Notes under the pieces: model-generated
Database searches by the model: none
Told to the model about the DNA's origin: nothing
What the model saw: only the letters and a program-made list of their open reading frames with translations
Translations under genes and position numbers: made by a program
Assembly (NCBI GenBank): GCA_046341775.1
Contig: JBKDQQ010000052.1
Coordinates: forward strand, 1 to 64,000
Direction: 5' to 3'
DNA length: 64,000 nucleotides
DNA from: SXXH01 sp041165735
Lineage (GTDB): Bacteria; Planctomycetota; UBA1135; GCA-002686595
In this document: positions 35,745-42,869 of the stretch, in pieces
How positions within the stretch are numbered: position 1 is the first letter of the stretch
Layout: every line of letters starts with the position of its first letter

Positions 35745-36740
35745 GTGCGCATCGGACTCGACCTATCCCCCGCCGCCGGCCATGCGTCGCCAGGCGTGGC
35801 ACGCGCGGCGCTCCAACTGTGCGCGGCGCTGGAGCGACGCGGCCGGGTCGAGGTCGTGCGCCTGCCCCCGCCGCCCGGCCGCGGCGTGCGCAGGTGGCGC
35901 CACCACGACTTGGCGCGCATCGCGTCCGCGGCCCGACTCGACGCGCTGCACTCCTTCACCAGCGCCTTCCCGCTGTGGGCGCCCTGCCGGCGCGTGCAGA
36001 CCGTGCACGAGCTGCCATGGTTGCATGGGGAAGGCGAGAACGCCGGCTTGCGCCACCGCCTGTGGGCGCGGCTCGGGGCGCGCGTGGCCGACCTCGTCGT
36101 CACGATGACCGAGACGGTGGCCGCGGAGCTGCGCGAGCACTGCCGACCCGCGCGACTCGCCGTCGTGCCGTGGGGCGTCGCCCCGGGAGTCGAGCGCGAC
36201 GCGGCCCTGGTCGAGGCGCTGGGCCTGCGGGCGCGCGGGTACGTGCTGGTCCCCGGCGGCGCGCGGCCGAAGAAGCTGGCGTCGGCGGCCTTGGCCGCGC
36301 TCGATGGTCGCGCCGCGCCCGCGCTCCGCGGGTTGGAAGTGGCGGTCACGGGCGTCGGACCGGTGGGCGCGACGCCGCCCAGGGCTCGACTGCGCGCGCT
36401 GGGCGTGGTCGACGAGCGCTCCATGGAGGCCCTGGTGCAGCACGCGGCCTGCGTCGCCGTGCCTTCCTTGAGCGAAGGCTGGTCCCTGCCCGTGCTCGAG
36501 GCGCTCGTGCGCGGCGTGCCCGTGGTGGTGCCCGCCGGCAGCGCGCAGGCCGAAGTGGCCGGCGAAGGCGGCGTGGTCGCGGCGTCCCGCGCGCCGGACG
36601 AGCTCGGGCGAGCGCTCGCGCAGGCCTTCGAGGAGCGCGACGATCCGGCGCGCGTCGCCGCGCGGCTCGCCGTCGCCGCGCGGCGCGGCTGGGACGAGAG
36701 CGCGCGCCGCATGGAGGAGGCATGGCTGTCGCTGGCCTGA
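35745..36740 (+). CDS. GT4-family glycosyltransferase
   Basis: A 331-residue GT-B enzyme beginning RIGLDLSPAAGHASPGVARAAL, with QTVHELPWLHGEGEN, VVTMTETVAAELREH and the donor-domain EX7E-type block PSLSEGWSLPVLEALVRGVP followed by VVVPAGSAQAEVAGEGG. A GTG at 35724 is also in frame; I prefer the GTG at 35745 because it gives the family's usual N-terminus (MRIGLDLS). The 3' end overlaps the next glycosyltransferase gene by 19 bases, so both are probably made together and act on the same glycan. Confidence 0.88.
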   Translation: MRIGLDLSPAAGHASPGVARAALQLCAALERRGRVEVVRLPPPPGRGVRRWRHHDLARIASAARLDALHSFTSAFPLWAPCRRVQTVHELPWLHGEGENAGLRHRLWARLGARVADLVVTMTETVAAELREHCRPARLAVVPWGVAPGVERDAALVEALGLRARGYVLVPGGARPKKLASAALAALDGRAAPALRGLEVAVTGVGPVGATPPRARLRALGVVDERSMEALVQHAACVAVPSLSEGWSLPVLEALVRGVPVVVPAGSAQAEVAGEGGVVAASRAPDELGRALAQAFEERDDPARVAARLAVAARRGWDESARRMEEAWLSLA

Positions 36741-37840
36741 ACCGCGCGCCGCGCGTGCTGGTGCTCGGCGCGGTGCTGGGCCAGCCCATGGGAGGGGTGC
36801 GCCGCCACAACGCGGAGATCCTGCCGCGCGCGGCGCGACTGCTGGCCGAGCGTGGCGGCGCGCTCGCCGTGCTGGCGGGACGCGAGCCGCCGGCCTTCGA
36901 CCTGCCGGGAGTCGAGGTGCTGCCCGGCTCGACGCCCGCGCGCCCCGTCGTGCTGCGGGCGGCGCTCGAGGCGCGCGAGTGCGCCCGGGCCTTGCGCGAG
37001 GCCGAACGCGCCGGACGGCCGTTCGACCTGGTGCACACGGCCCACCTGCCGCCGCCGGACTGTCAAGTTCCTTTGACAGTACTCGCGCACGACCTGCGCG
37101 GCCTCGATCCGCGCGTGTCGACCATGCCGCGGCGGCTGGCGGCGCGCACCGCGTACGCGCGCGCCAAGCGCCGGGCGGCCCTGTGGATGGTGGTCAGCGA
37201 AGCGGTGGGACGCGACATCGCGGACCTGCTGGCCGTGCCGCCGGAACGCATCCACCTCGTGGGCAACGGCGGCGACCACTTCGCGCCCCTGCCGCGCGCG
37301 GCGGCCGCGGGGGCTCCCATCCTCGTGGTCGGCCATGTCGAACGACGCAAGAACCTGGAGGTCGTGCTGCGCGCCTTGGCCGTGGATCCGGCGCTGCCGC
37401 GGCTCGTCGTGCATGGGGCCGCCAAGGACGGCGAGGACCAGCGCCTCTCCGCCTTGGCGCGGCAGCTGGGAGTGGATGGGCGCGTCGAGTGGCGCGGCGT
37501 CGCGGCCGAGTCCGAACTGCCGGGCTTGCACGCCGCGGCCGGGGTCGTGTGCGTGCCCTCGTTCGTCGAGGGCTTCTCGCTCGTCGCGCTGGAGGCGCAA
37601 CTGGCCGAAGCGCCCCTGTGCGTGGCCGACATCCCGGCCTTGGCGGAGATCGCCCCGCTCGCCGGACGCTTCGCGCCCGAAGACGCCGAGGCCTGCGCCC
37701 GCGCCTTGCGCGCGGAACTCGCGCGTCCACCCCGCGACCTGCGGGAGGCGCGCCGCCGCGCCGCGCCGCGCACCTGGGACGCTTGCGCCGAACGCCTCGT
37801 GGAAGGCTGGACCCGCGCCGTCGCGCCCGGACCGGCGTAG
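36722..37840 (+). CDS. GT4-family glycosyltransferase
   Basis: A 372-residue GT-B enzyme. It has GGVRRHNAEILPRAARLL near the start, HDLRGLDPRVSTMPRRLAARTAYARAKRRA, NGGDHFAPLPRA, VVGHVERRKNLEVVLRALA and the EX7E-like PSFVEGFSLVALEAQLAE with ADIPALAEIAPLAGRFAP. Probable role is surface glycan assembly with the preceding gene. The coding sequence includes the longest-armed intragenic copy of the dispersed palindrome (37059-37080), where it encodes C-Q-V-P-L-T. This region aligns with the family's strand before HDL, so it is native sequence, not an insertion. Confidence 0.9.
   Translation: MAVAGLNRAPRVLVLGAVLGQPMGGVRRHNAEILPRAARLLAERGGALAVLAGREPPAFDLPGVEVLPGSTPARPVVLRAALEARECARALREAERAGRPFDLVHTAHLPPPDCQVPLTVLAHDLRGLDPRVSTMPRRLAARTAYARAKRRAALWMVVSEAVGRDIADLLAVPPERIHLVGNGGDHFAPLPRAAAAGAPILVVGHVERRKNLEVVLRALAVDPALPRLVVHGAAKDGEDQRLSALARQLGVDGRVEWRGVAAESELPGLHAAAGVVCVPSFVEGFSLVALEAQLAEAPLCVADIPALAEIAPLAGRFAPEDAEACARALRAELARPPRDLREARRRAAPRTWDACAERLVEGWTRAVAPGPA
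37059..37080. repeat. Dispersed palindrome with 8-base perfect arms
   Basis: ACTGTCAA-GTTCCT-TTGACAGT, inside the glycosyltransferase gene. It is the longest perfectly symmetric intragenic copy. Confidence 0.75.
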
Positions 37841-37865
37841 GGACGGCGCAGGGACGGCGCAGGAG

Positions 37866-37909
37866 CGCCCTCGGAGCCTGTCAAATATTTTTGACAGACT
37901 CCGAGGGCG
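37866..37909. terminator. Long hairpin between converging genes, with the palindrome at its tip
   Basis: Bases 37866-37885 pair with 37890-37909 in 20 positions with a single C-A mismatch and a 4-base loop. The tip is GTCAA-ATATTT-TTGAC (37880-37895), a perfect copy of the dispersed palindrome. There is no long U tract, but it stands alone between the stop of the glycosyltransferase (37840) and the stop of the FHA gene (37924), so it could end transcription from both sides. A ggacggcgcag direct repeat precedes it. Confidence 0.55.
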
Positions 37910-37923
37910 GAAGGCGGCCGCAC

Positions 37924-38670
37924 TCAACCATCCTCGACCTGCGCCTCGGACGCGGACGCGCCTCCGGCTCCGCGCAGCCAAGCTCCGCCCTTGAAGGCGA
38001 GCGCGAACACGAACGCGAAAACGGCCAGCGCGAGGGCGATCGCCGCGGCCTTCATCCAGGCGGGCAGCTGCGCGAAATCACCTTGCGCCCAACCCGAGCC
38101 CGCGGACTGCTCGTGGCGCGAGTACTGCAGGATGCCGCGGGTCGCCGCCGCGGAGGCCCGCTCGGATGCGCGCGCGGGCGTCGGACGCGCGAGCGGCGGC
38201 TGCGCATCCGACGCGGCCGGGGGCGCGGAGGCGCGCGCAGGCGCCGCGGACGCCGGCCAGGCGGCCCCGAGTCGATCCGGCTCCGGCAGTTCCAATTCCG
38301 GCAGGTCGATGTCCGGCAGCTCGAGATCGAGGTCGAGCCGCGGCGACCCGGGCTCCGCCACCGAAGCGGCCGCGCGGTACGCCACGCGCACCTCGCCGAG
38401 CTTGAACTCCTCGCCGGATCGCACCATGGCCTCCGACACGCGCTTCGCGCCGAGCCACACGCCGTTGCGCGAACCCTCGTCGACCACGCGCAAGCCCTCC
38501 GGCGCCAACTCGAGCCGCGCGTGGCGCCTCGACACGCTGGCGTCGGCGACCACCAGGTCGCACTCGCCCGCGAGCCGGCCGACGACCATCGCCGACCGCA
38601 ACGGGACGGAGCGGCCCTGCAGCGGACCGGAGAGGAACTCGAGTTGGTGCGTCGATCCTTGCGTGGCCAT
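37924..38670 (-). CDS. FHA-domain protein with C-terminal membrane anchor
   Basis: A 248-residue protein. Residues about 8-95 are an FHA domain (VVGRLAGECDLVVADASVSRRHARLEL, then DEGSRNGVWLGAKRV) with the Arg, Ser, His and Asn that bind phosphothreonine. Residues 105-210 are acidic and Ala/Pro-rich linker (LDLDLELPDIDLPELELPEPD). A single membrane helix (AAAIALALAVFAFVFALAF) is near the C-terminus, so the FHA domain would face the cytoplasm. FHA proteins recruit partners phosphorylated by Ser/Thr kinases; no kinase gene is nearby. ATG at 38670 gives a short N-terminus before the FHA domain. Confidence 0.85.
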   Translation of the reverse strand: MATQGSTHQLEFLSGPLQGRSVPLRSAMVVGRLAGECDLVVADASVSRRHARLELAPEGLRVVDEGSRNGVWLGAKRVSEAMVRSGEEFKLGEVRVAYRAAASVAEPGSPRLDLDLELPDIDLPELELPEPDRLGAAWPASAAPARASAPPAASDAQPPLARPTPARASERASAAATRGILQYSRHEQSAGSGWAQGDFAQLPAWMKAAAIALALAVFAFVFALAFKGGAWLRGAGGASASEAQVEDG

Positions 38671-38803
38671 GGCCCCCGACAGCGTAGGAAGCTGCGCGAC
38701 CGCATGGGATGGCCTGCTTGGAGGCGCGGTCCGGCCGGGCCGTGGTCGCGCCTCCAATCCGGCGGCCGTCCCACGTAGACTGCGCCCCGAGGGACCGCCG
38801 CGC

Positions 38804-39289
38804 ATGCAGGACTCCGGCCGCGATTGGATCGAACGACTGGGACTCGCGCCCCATCCCGAAGGCGGCTGGTACCGCGAGACCTTCCGCTCCACGGAGCGCG
38901 TGACGACGGCCGATGGACGCCTGCGCCCGGCGACGACCCTGATCCACTACGCGCTCTTCGCGGGCGAGACGAGCGCGTGGCATCGCGTGGCGGGCGACGA
39001 AGCCTGGATCCACTGCGACGGCGCGCCGCTGGAGCTGACCATCGTCCACCGCGACCTGTCGAAGGCGGAGCGCGTGCAGCTGGCCTCCGCGGCGGCACCC
39101 CATCACGTGGTGCCGGGCGGCGCCTGGCAGATGGCGCGCAGCCTCGGCTCCGGCAGCCTCGTCTCGTGCTCCGTGGCTCCCGGCTTCGAGTTCGCCGACT
39201 TCGAATTGCTGCGCGACTTGCCCGACGAGCTCGCCGAGTTCCGACGCAGGTTCCCGCGGCTCGCCTGGGCGGCGCCGCCGCGAGGGTAG
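38804..39289 (+). CDS. Cupin-fold protein (DUF985 family)
   Basis: A 161-residue protein that spans a DUF985 cupin. HPEGGWYRETFRS near the start is the family's recognition block, followed by TTLIHYALFAGETSAWHRVAGDEAWIHCDGAPLEL and PGGAWQMARSLG, and SCSVAPGFEFADFELL. The enzymatic role of the family is unsettled. TAGACT at 38776-38781 is a possible -10 box, with GAGGGA in the leader as ribosome-binding site. The FHA gene is divergent. The following ABC gene starts 11 bases after its stop. Confidence 0.85.
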   Translation: MQDSGRDWIERLGLAPHPEGGWYRETFRSTERVTTADGRLRPATTLIHYALFAGETSAWHRVAGDEAWIHCDGAPLELTIVHRDLSKAERVQLASAAAPHHVVPGGAWQMARSLGSGSLVSCSVAPGFEFADFELLRDLPDELAEFRRRFPRLAWAAPPRG

Positions 39290-39292
39290 ACT
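39287..39292 (+). promoter_or_regulatory. -10-like TAGACT box for the ABC-permease-TPR trio
   Basis: TAGACT overlaps the TAG stop of the cupin gene and ends 7 bases before the GTG at 39300, which would give a leaderless mRNA. No clear -35 box. Confidence 0.35.
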
Positions 39293-39299
39293 CCCGCCC

Positions 39300-40037
39300 G
39301 TGTTGGATTCGCCCGCCATCCGCGTCCACCAGCTGGAGCACGCCTACGCGCGCGGACTGTTCCGCGCCGCCGCGCCGACATTGCGCGCGTTGGACTTCGA
39401 ATGCGCGCGCGGCCGCGTGCTGGCGCTCGCCGGCCCGAACGGCTCGGGCAAGAGCACGCTGCTCAAGCTCTGCGCCGGACTCGAGGCGCCGCGCTCGGGC
39501 AGGCTCGAAGTGCTCGGCGGCGACCCGCGCGACTCCGCGGTGGCGCGCCGGATCGGACATTGCCCGCAGGCCGCGGCGTGGCCGGGGGATCTGTCCTTCC
39601 TCGGCGCGTTGGAGCTGGCTGGCGCGCTGCGCGGCCTCGGACGCGCGGCGCGCCAGCGGGCGGAGGCGATGCTCGAAGAGGTCGGACTCGCGCGGCAGTC
39701 GCGGCTGGCCATCGCGCGCGGTTCCGGCGGCATGGTGCAGCGCTTCGCCCTGGCGCAGGCGTTCCTGCACGAACCGGAGCTCCTGCTGCTCGACGAGCCC
39801 ACGGCCGGACTCGACGCGGAGGGCTTCGAGGCCTACGCGGCGCTGCTCGCGCGCGCCAAGGCGCGCGGCGCCACGATCGTCGCGGCGTCCCACCTGCCCG
39901 CCGACCTGGGCGCGGGCGCCGACGAGCTGGTCGTGCTGCTCGACGGGCGCGTCGCGGCGCGTGGAGCACCGGGCGAACTCGTCGCGCACGACGGGCTGCT
40001 CGGCTTGTACGCGCGCCTGCGGCGGGAGCAGGCGTGA
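39300..40037 (+). CDS. ABC transporter ATP-binding protein
   Basis: A 245-residue soluble ATPase. Walker A is AGPNGSGKST, Walker B LLLLDEPTAGLD, switch region VAASHLPAD. The signature motif is degenerate, reading GSGGMVQRFALAQAFL rather than LSGGQ. It would power the membrane protein encoded next, whose GTG overlaps this stop (GTGA). The start is GTG at 39300, chosen because a -10-like box sits exactly where it would give a leaderless transcript. Confidence 0.9.
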   Translation: MLDSPAIRVHQLEHAYARGLFRAAAPTLRALDFECARGRVLALAGPNGSGKSTLLKLCAGLEAPRSGRLEVLGGDPRDSAVARRIGHCPQAAAWPGDLSFLGALELAGALRGLGRAARQRAEAMLEEVGLARQSRLAIARGSGGMVQRFALAQAFLHEPELLLLDEPTAGLDAEGFEAYAALLARAKARGATIVAASHLPADLGAGADELVVLLDGRVAARGAPGELVAHDGLLGLYARLRREQA

Positions 40038-41128
40038 GCAACGCTGGTTGGTGGGCGGTGGCGCGACTGCAAGCGCTGCGCTGCGCGCGCTGGCCGGTGC
40101 TGGCGCTCGTGCTCCTCGTCGCGTGGTGGGCGCACGCCGCCTTCGATCGCGCCGGCGTGCCGCAGGCCGGCGCTCCTGCGGTTCCGTTGGAGGCCGACAT
40201 GCTGGCGCGCCACGGCGCGTGGTGGCTGGTGGTCGTCGCCTTGCCGCCGACCTTCGCCTGGCTCGCCGCGGGGGCGGCCCACGACGCGCTGGGACGCGAA
40301 CGACCCTTGTTGCTCGCCGCGGGCGCGAGCCCGCTGGTCGTCCTGGGCGCCACCGCGTCGGGCATCGCCGCGGCGGGCGTGCTCGCGCTCGCCCTCGCGA
40401 CTGCGGCCATCGAGTCGGGCGCGCGCGTCGAAGGTGTCGCCGCGCGCAGCCTCGACGTTGCGCCCGCGCCTTCCGGGCGCTGGATCGACGAGCGCGGCTT
40501 CGAGTTCGTGCTCGTCGATCCGCGGCCGCACGCGGCCGAGGCGCTGCTCCTGCCGCTGGGACTCGCGAGCGGCGCGGGAGCGGCGACGCAGGTGGCCTGG
40601 GAGGCGCGCACGCCCGGCGGAACGACGCGCGGCCGACTCTCGCTCGCGCTGCAAGGAGAGGCCGTGCTGGCGCTGCCCTCCGGCGCGCCGCTCTCGGTCG
40701 CGCTCAGGACCGAAGAGCCCGGGGCGCGCGTGCACCTGCTCGACGGCGCGCGGTGGCAAGGCGCGGCCGAGAGCGTCCGCTTGGCGAGCCTCGAGCTGTG
40801 GTGGCGCGCGATGGCGGCCATGTGCGCCATCTGCGGCCTCGCGGCAGGCGCGGCGGCGTGGATGCGGCCCCTGCTGGCCGGCGCCACCACGCTCTCCGCC
40901 TGGTGGGCCGCGGGCTTCTGGTTCGAGCCCTCCTGGTTGGCGGGCGCCGACCTTGGCGCGTGCCTCTCGCTCGTGCGCGAAGGACGCCTGCCTCCGCGCG
41001 GCGACGCATGGCAGATCGCCGATGGACTCCTGCTCGGCGCGGGCGGCGTCGTGCTGGGAGCTTGGCGCTTCGCGGGGCCCGCGCGCGCCGCGAAGACGGG
41101 CGCGCCGCGCACGGAGGACCACGCGTGA
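40034..41128 (+). CDS. Predicted membrane protein, partner of the ABC ATPase
   Basis: A 364-residue protein with hydrophobic segments at about residues 17-35, 65-85, 95-125, 255-300 and 330-345 and a long polar middle part (residues about 130-250). I do not recognise a family. The gene overlaps the ATPase gene by 4 bases upstream and the next gene by 4 bases downstream. From that context I infer it is the permease of an ABC-2-like system. The large extracytoplasmic loop is unusual for a small ABC-2 permease. GTG start. Confidence 0.7.
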   Translation: MSNAGWWAVARLQALRCARWPVLALVLLVAWWAHAAFDRAGVPQAGAPAVPLEADMLARHGAWWLVVVALPPTFAWLAAGAAHDALGRERPLLLAAGASPLVVLGATASGIAAAGVLALALATAAIESGARVEGVAARSLDVAPAPSGRWIDERGFEFVLVDPRPHAAEALLLPLGLASGAGAATQVAWEARTPGGTTRGRLSLALQGEAVLALPSGAPLSVALRTEEPGARVHLLDGARWQGAAESVRLASLELWWRAMAAMCAICGLAAGAAAWMRPLLAGATTLSAWWAAGFWFEPSWLAGADLGACLSLVREGRLPPRGDAWQIADGLLLGAGGVVLGAWRFAGPARAAKTGAPRTEDHA

Positions 41129-41733
41129 TCCGGCGCCTCGCTCGCGGCCTGCCGCCCGCGTGGGCCATGTGCCTCGCGGCGATGCTGGCCGCCACGCCGT
41201 TGCTCGCCAAGCGACCAGACGACGGGCGCGGCCTGATGGCGCGGGCGTTCGGGCCGCTGGCGCGACCAGCGGCGCGAGCGCAATGGGTGCTGGTGGATGC
41301 CGCCGTGCGCGATGGTCGATTGGGGCTCGCCCTGCGGCGCGCCGAGACGGCCTTGCAGCTCGACCCCACCGACACCTCGGGCTGGCTGTACTGGGGCCAC
41401 CACTTGGCCTTCGAACGCGGCACCTTGGAGCGCACGCCGGACGACTCGGAACGCATCGCCTGGCTGCGCGGCGCATTGGCCTTCCTCGAAGCGGGTCGGA
41501 GCCGGGTCGAAGACCCAGCGCAGTTGACCCTGCGCCAAGGCGCGATCTGGGTGGCCCTGGCGCAGGAACCGCTCTTGTGGCCCGGCCTGCCGCCGGGCGA
41601 GGCCTGGTCCAGGGCGGCCGAGCGCTTCGGAGCGGCCGCTCTCGAGGGCCTGCCCCACGCCGCGGAGGCCGCCGAGGCCGCCCTGCGACGCGCGGACGAG
41701 GCCATGGGCGTCGATCGGTCTCCGCCTCGCTAA
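41125..41733 (+). CDS. TPR-like membrane-anchored protein, third gene of the ABC trio
   Basis: A 202-residue protein starting with GTG in the overlap GTGA. Residues about 8-24 are a hydrophobic signal or anchor (AWAMCLAAMLAATPLLA). The rest has helix-turn-helix repeats typical of tetratricopeptide folds (GLALRRAETALQLDPTDTSGWLYWGHHLAFERG, AFLEAGRSRVEDPAQLTLRQGAIWVALAQE). No catalytic residues. The close coupling suggests it is an accessory protein of the transporter. Confidence 0.65.
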   Translation: MIRRLARGLPPAWAMCLAAMLAATPLLAKRPDDGRGLMARAFGPLARPAARAQWVLVDAAVRDGRLGLALRRAETALQLDPTDTSGWLYWGHHLAFERGTLERTPDDSERIAWLRGALAFLEAGRSRVEDPAQLTLRQGAIWVALAQEPLLWPGLPPGEAWSRAAERFGAAALEGLPHAAEAAEAALRRADEAMGVDRSPPR

Positions 41734-41745
41734 GATCTCCGCCGC

Positions 41746-42414
41746 TTGATCGCGATCCTCGCCGACCTCCTGCAACGCGTGCTCCAGTTCCTGGTGGGCT
41801 GGTTCGTGGACTACCCGCACTGGGCGCCCTTCATCGTGCTGCTCCTGTGCGGCATCGGCCTGCCCATGCCCGAGGAGATCACCCTCATCGGGTGCGGCTT
41901 CCTGTGCCACAAGGAGAAGGTCGACTTCGTGTGGATCACGCTGGTCTGCACGGCGGCGATCATCGGCGGCGATTCGATCCCCTACTGGCTGGGTCGCCGC
42001 TACGGGCTGGCCGCGCTGAAGCTCAAGTGGGTGGCGCGCATCCTGCACCCCGAGCGCTTCGCCGAGTTGGAGCGCCGCTTCGCCGAGAACGGCAACTGGG
42101 CCGTCTTCACCCTGCGCTTCCTGCCCGGGCTGCGCCTGCCCGGCTACTTCGTGGCGGGCACGCTGCGCATGAGCTACGGGCGCTTCTTCCTGCTCGACAT
42201 GGCGGGCATCGTGATCAGCGTGCCCACCTCGATCTGGATCGCGTGGAAGGTCTTCGACCAGATCGGCGACGACCTCGCCGCGGCGGCGGCCAAGGTCTCC
42301 TCGTACAACCACACCGTGCTGTACTCCGTGCTGGTGCTGGTGGTGGGCATCTTCACCTGGCGCTGGTGGCGCGGCCGCAAGGCGCGCATGGCCGCGGGCG
42401 CGGAGCGGCGCTAG
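41746..42414 (+). CDS. DedA-family (SNARE-associated) membrane protein
   Basis: A 222-residue membrane protein. It has the DedA pattern: GIGLPMPEEITLIGCGFL near the first helix pair, GDSIPYWLGRRYG, then FLPGLRLPGYFVAGTLRMSYGRFFLLDMAGI and IWIAWKVFD. DedA proteins are linked to lipid carrier (undecaprenyl phosphate or phospholipid) flipping in the cytoplasmic membrane. Start is TTG at 41746; a TAAGAT box ends 9 bases before it, consistent with a short-leader transcript. Transcribed with the genes upstream and rsfS downstream. Confidence 0.85.
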   Translation: MIAILADLLQRVLQFLVGWFVDYPHWAPFIVLLLCGIGLPMPEEITLIGCGFLCHKEKVDFVWITLVCTAAIIGGDSIPYWLGRRYGLAALKLKWVARILHPERFAELERRFAENGNWAVFTLRFLPGLRLPGYFVAGTLRMSYGRFFLLDMAGIVISVPTSIWIAWKVFDQIGDDLAAAAAKVSSYNHTVLYSVLVLVVGIFTWRWWRGRKARMAAGAERR

Positions 42415-42439
42415 ACTGGTCCGCAAGGAGCCCCCCATC
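42412..42439 (+). promoter_or_regulatory. -10-like box and strong ribosome-binding site pointing to an ATC start for rsfS
   Basis: TAGACT at 42412-42417 overlaps the DedA stop. AAGGAG at 42425-42430 is followed after six C by ATC at 42437, in frame with rsfS. This is ideal spacing for initiation at ATC; the TTG at 42449 is 18 bases away and there is no ATG or GTG in frame before the conserved part. Confidence 0.45.
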
Positions 42440-42448
42440 GAAGCCAAG

Positions 42449-42820
42449 TTGCTAGCCGCGTGCGTCGCGGCGCTCGCCGACCAGAAGAAGGCCGTGGACA
42501 TCAAGGTCTACGACGTGTCCGAGGCCCTGCGCGTCGCGGACTACTTCGTGGTGGTGTCCGGACTGTCGCGTCCGCACGTCAAGGCCATCCACGACGAGCT
42601 GCACGTGCGGTTGAAGCAGCTCGGCGAGACGCACTCGAAGGCCGAGGGCGCGGAGCTCGGCTGGTGGGTGCTGCTCGACTACATCGACGTGGTCGTGCAC
42701 GTGCTGCAGCCCGAGGCGCGCGAGTACTACCAGCTCGACCAGCTGTACCGCGACTGCCCGCAGCTCGACTGGAAGTCGGTGGCGCTGCCGGGAGCGCTGC
42801 TCGCCGACGCCGATTCCTGA
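42449..42820 (+). CDS. rsfS: Ribosomal silencing factor RsfS
   Basis: A protein of about 123-127 residues, near the usual RsfS length. The family blocks are DQKKAVDIKVYDVSEALRVADYFVVVSGLSRPHVKAI, and LGWWVLLDYIDVVVHVLQPEAREYYQLDQLYRDCP. RsfS binds ribosomal protein L14 (uL14) and blocks subunit joining in starvation. I give the TTG start by convention, but a strong AAGGAG stands 6 bases before an ATC at 42437, which would add IEAK and fits the family N-terminus at least as well; see the site entry. The stop is followed by a clear promoter for the next gene. Confidence 0.9.
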   Translation: MLAACVAALADQKKAVDIKVYDVSEALRVADYFVVVSGLSRPHVKAIHDELHVRLKQLGETHSKAEGAELGWWVLLDYIDVVVHVLQPEAREYYQLDQLYRDCPQLDWKSVALPGALLADADS

Positions 42821-42833
42821 AGCACCGCGGCTG

Positions 42834-42862
42834 TTGAGCGCGCGCGCGCCGCCCCCTAGTCT
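42834..42862 (+). promoter_or_regulatory. Sigma-70-type promoter for the thioredoxin/toroid gene
   Basis: TTGAGC at 42834-42839, a 17-base spacer, TAGTCT at 42857-42862, and the ATG 7 bases further on. Both boxes and the spacer are canonical; the transcript would begin at or next to the ATG (leaderless). A TTG inside the -35 box is in frame with the gene and should not be taken as its start. Confidence 0.6.
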
Positions 42863-42869
42863 CCTCGCC

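Noticed and set aside
42834..42869. TTG start 36 bases upstream of the thioredoxin/toroid ATG
   Set aside because: The TTG is part of a -35 box with a perfect 17-base spacer to TAGTCT. The extra residues are low-complexity.
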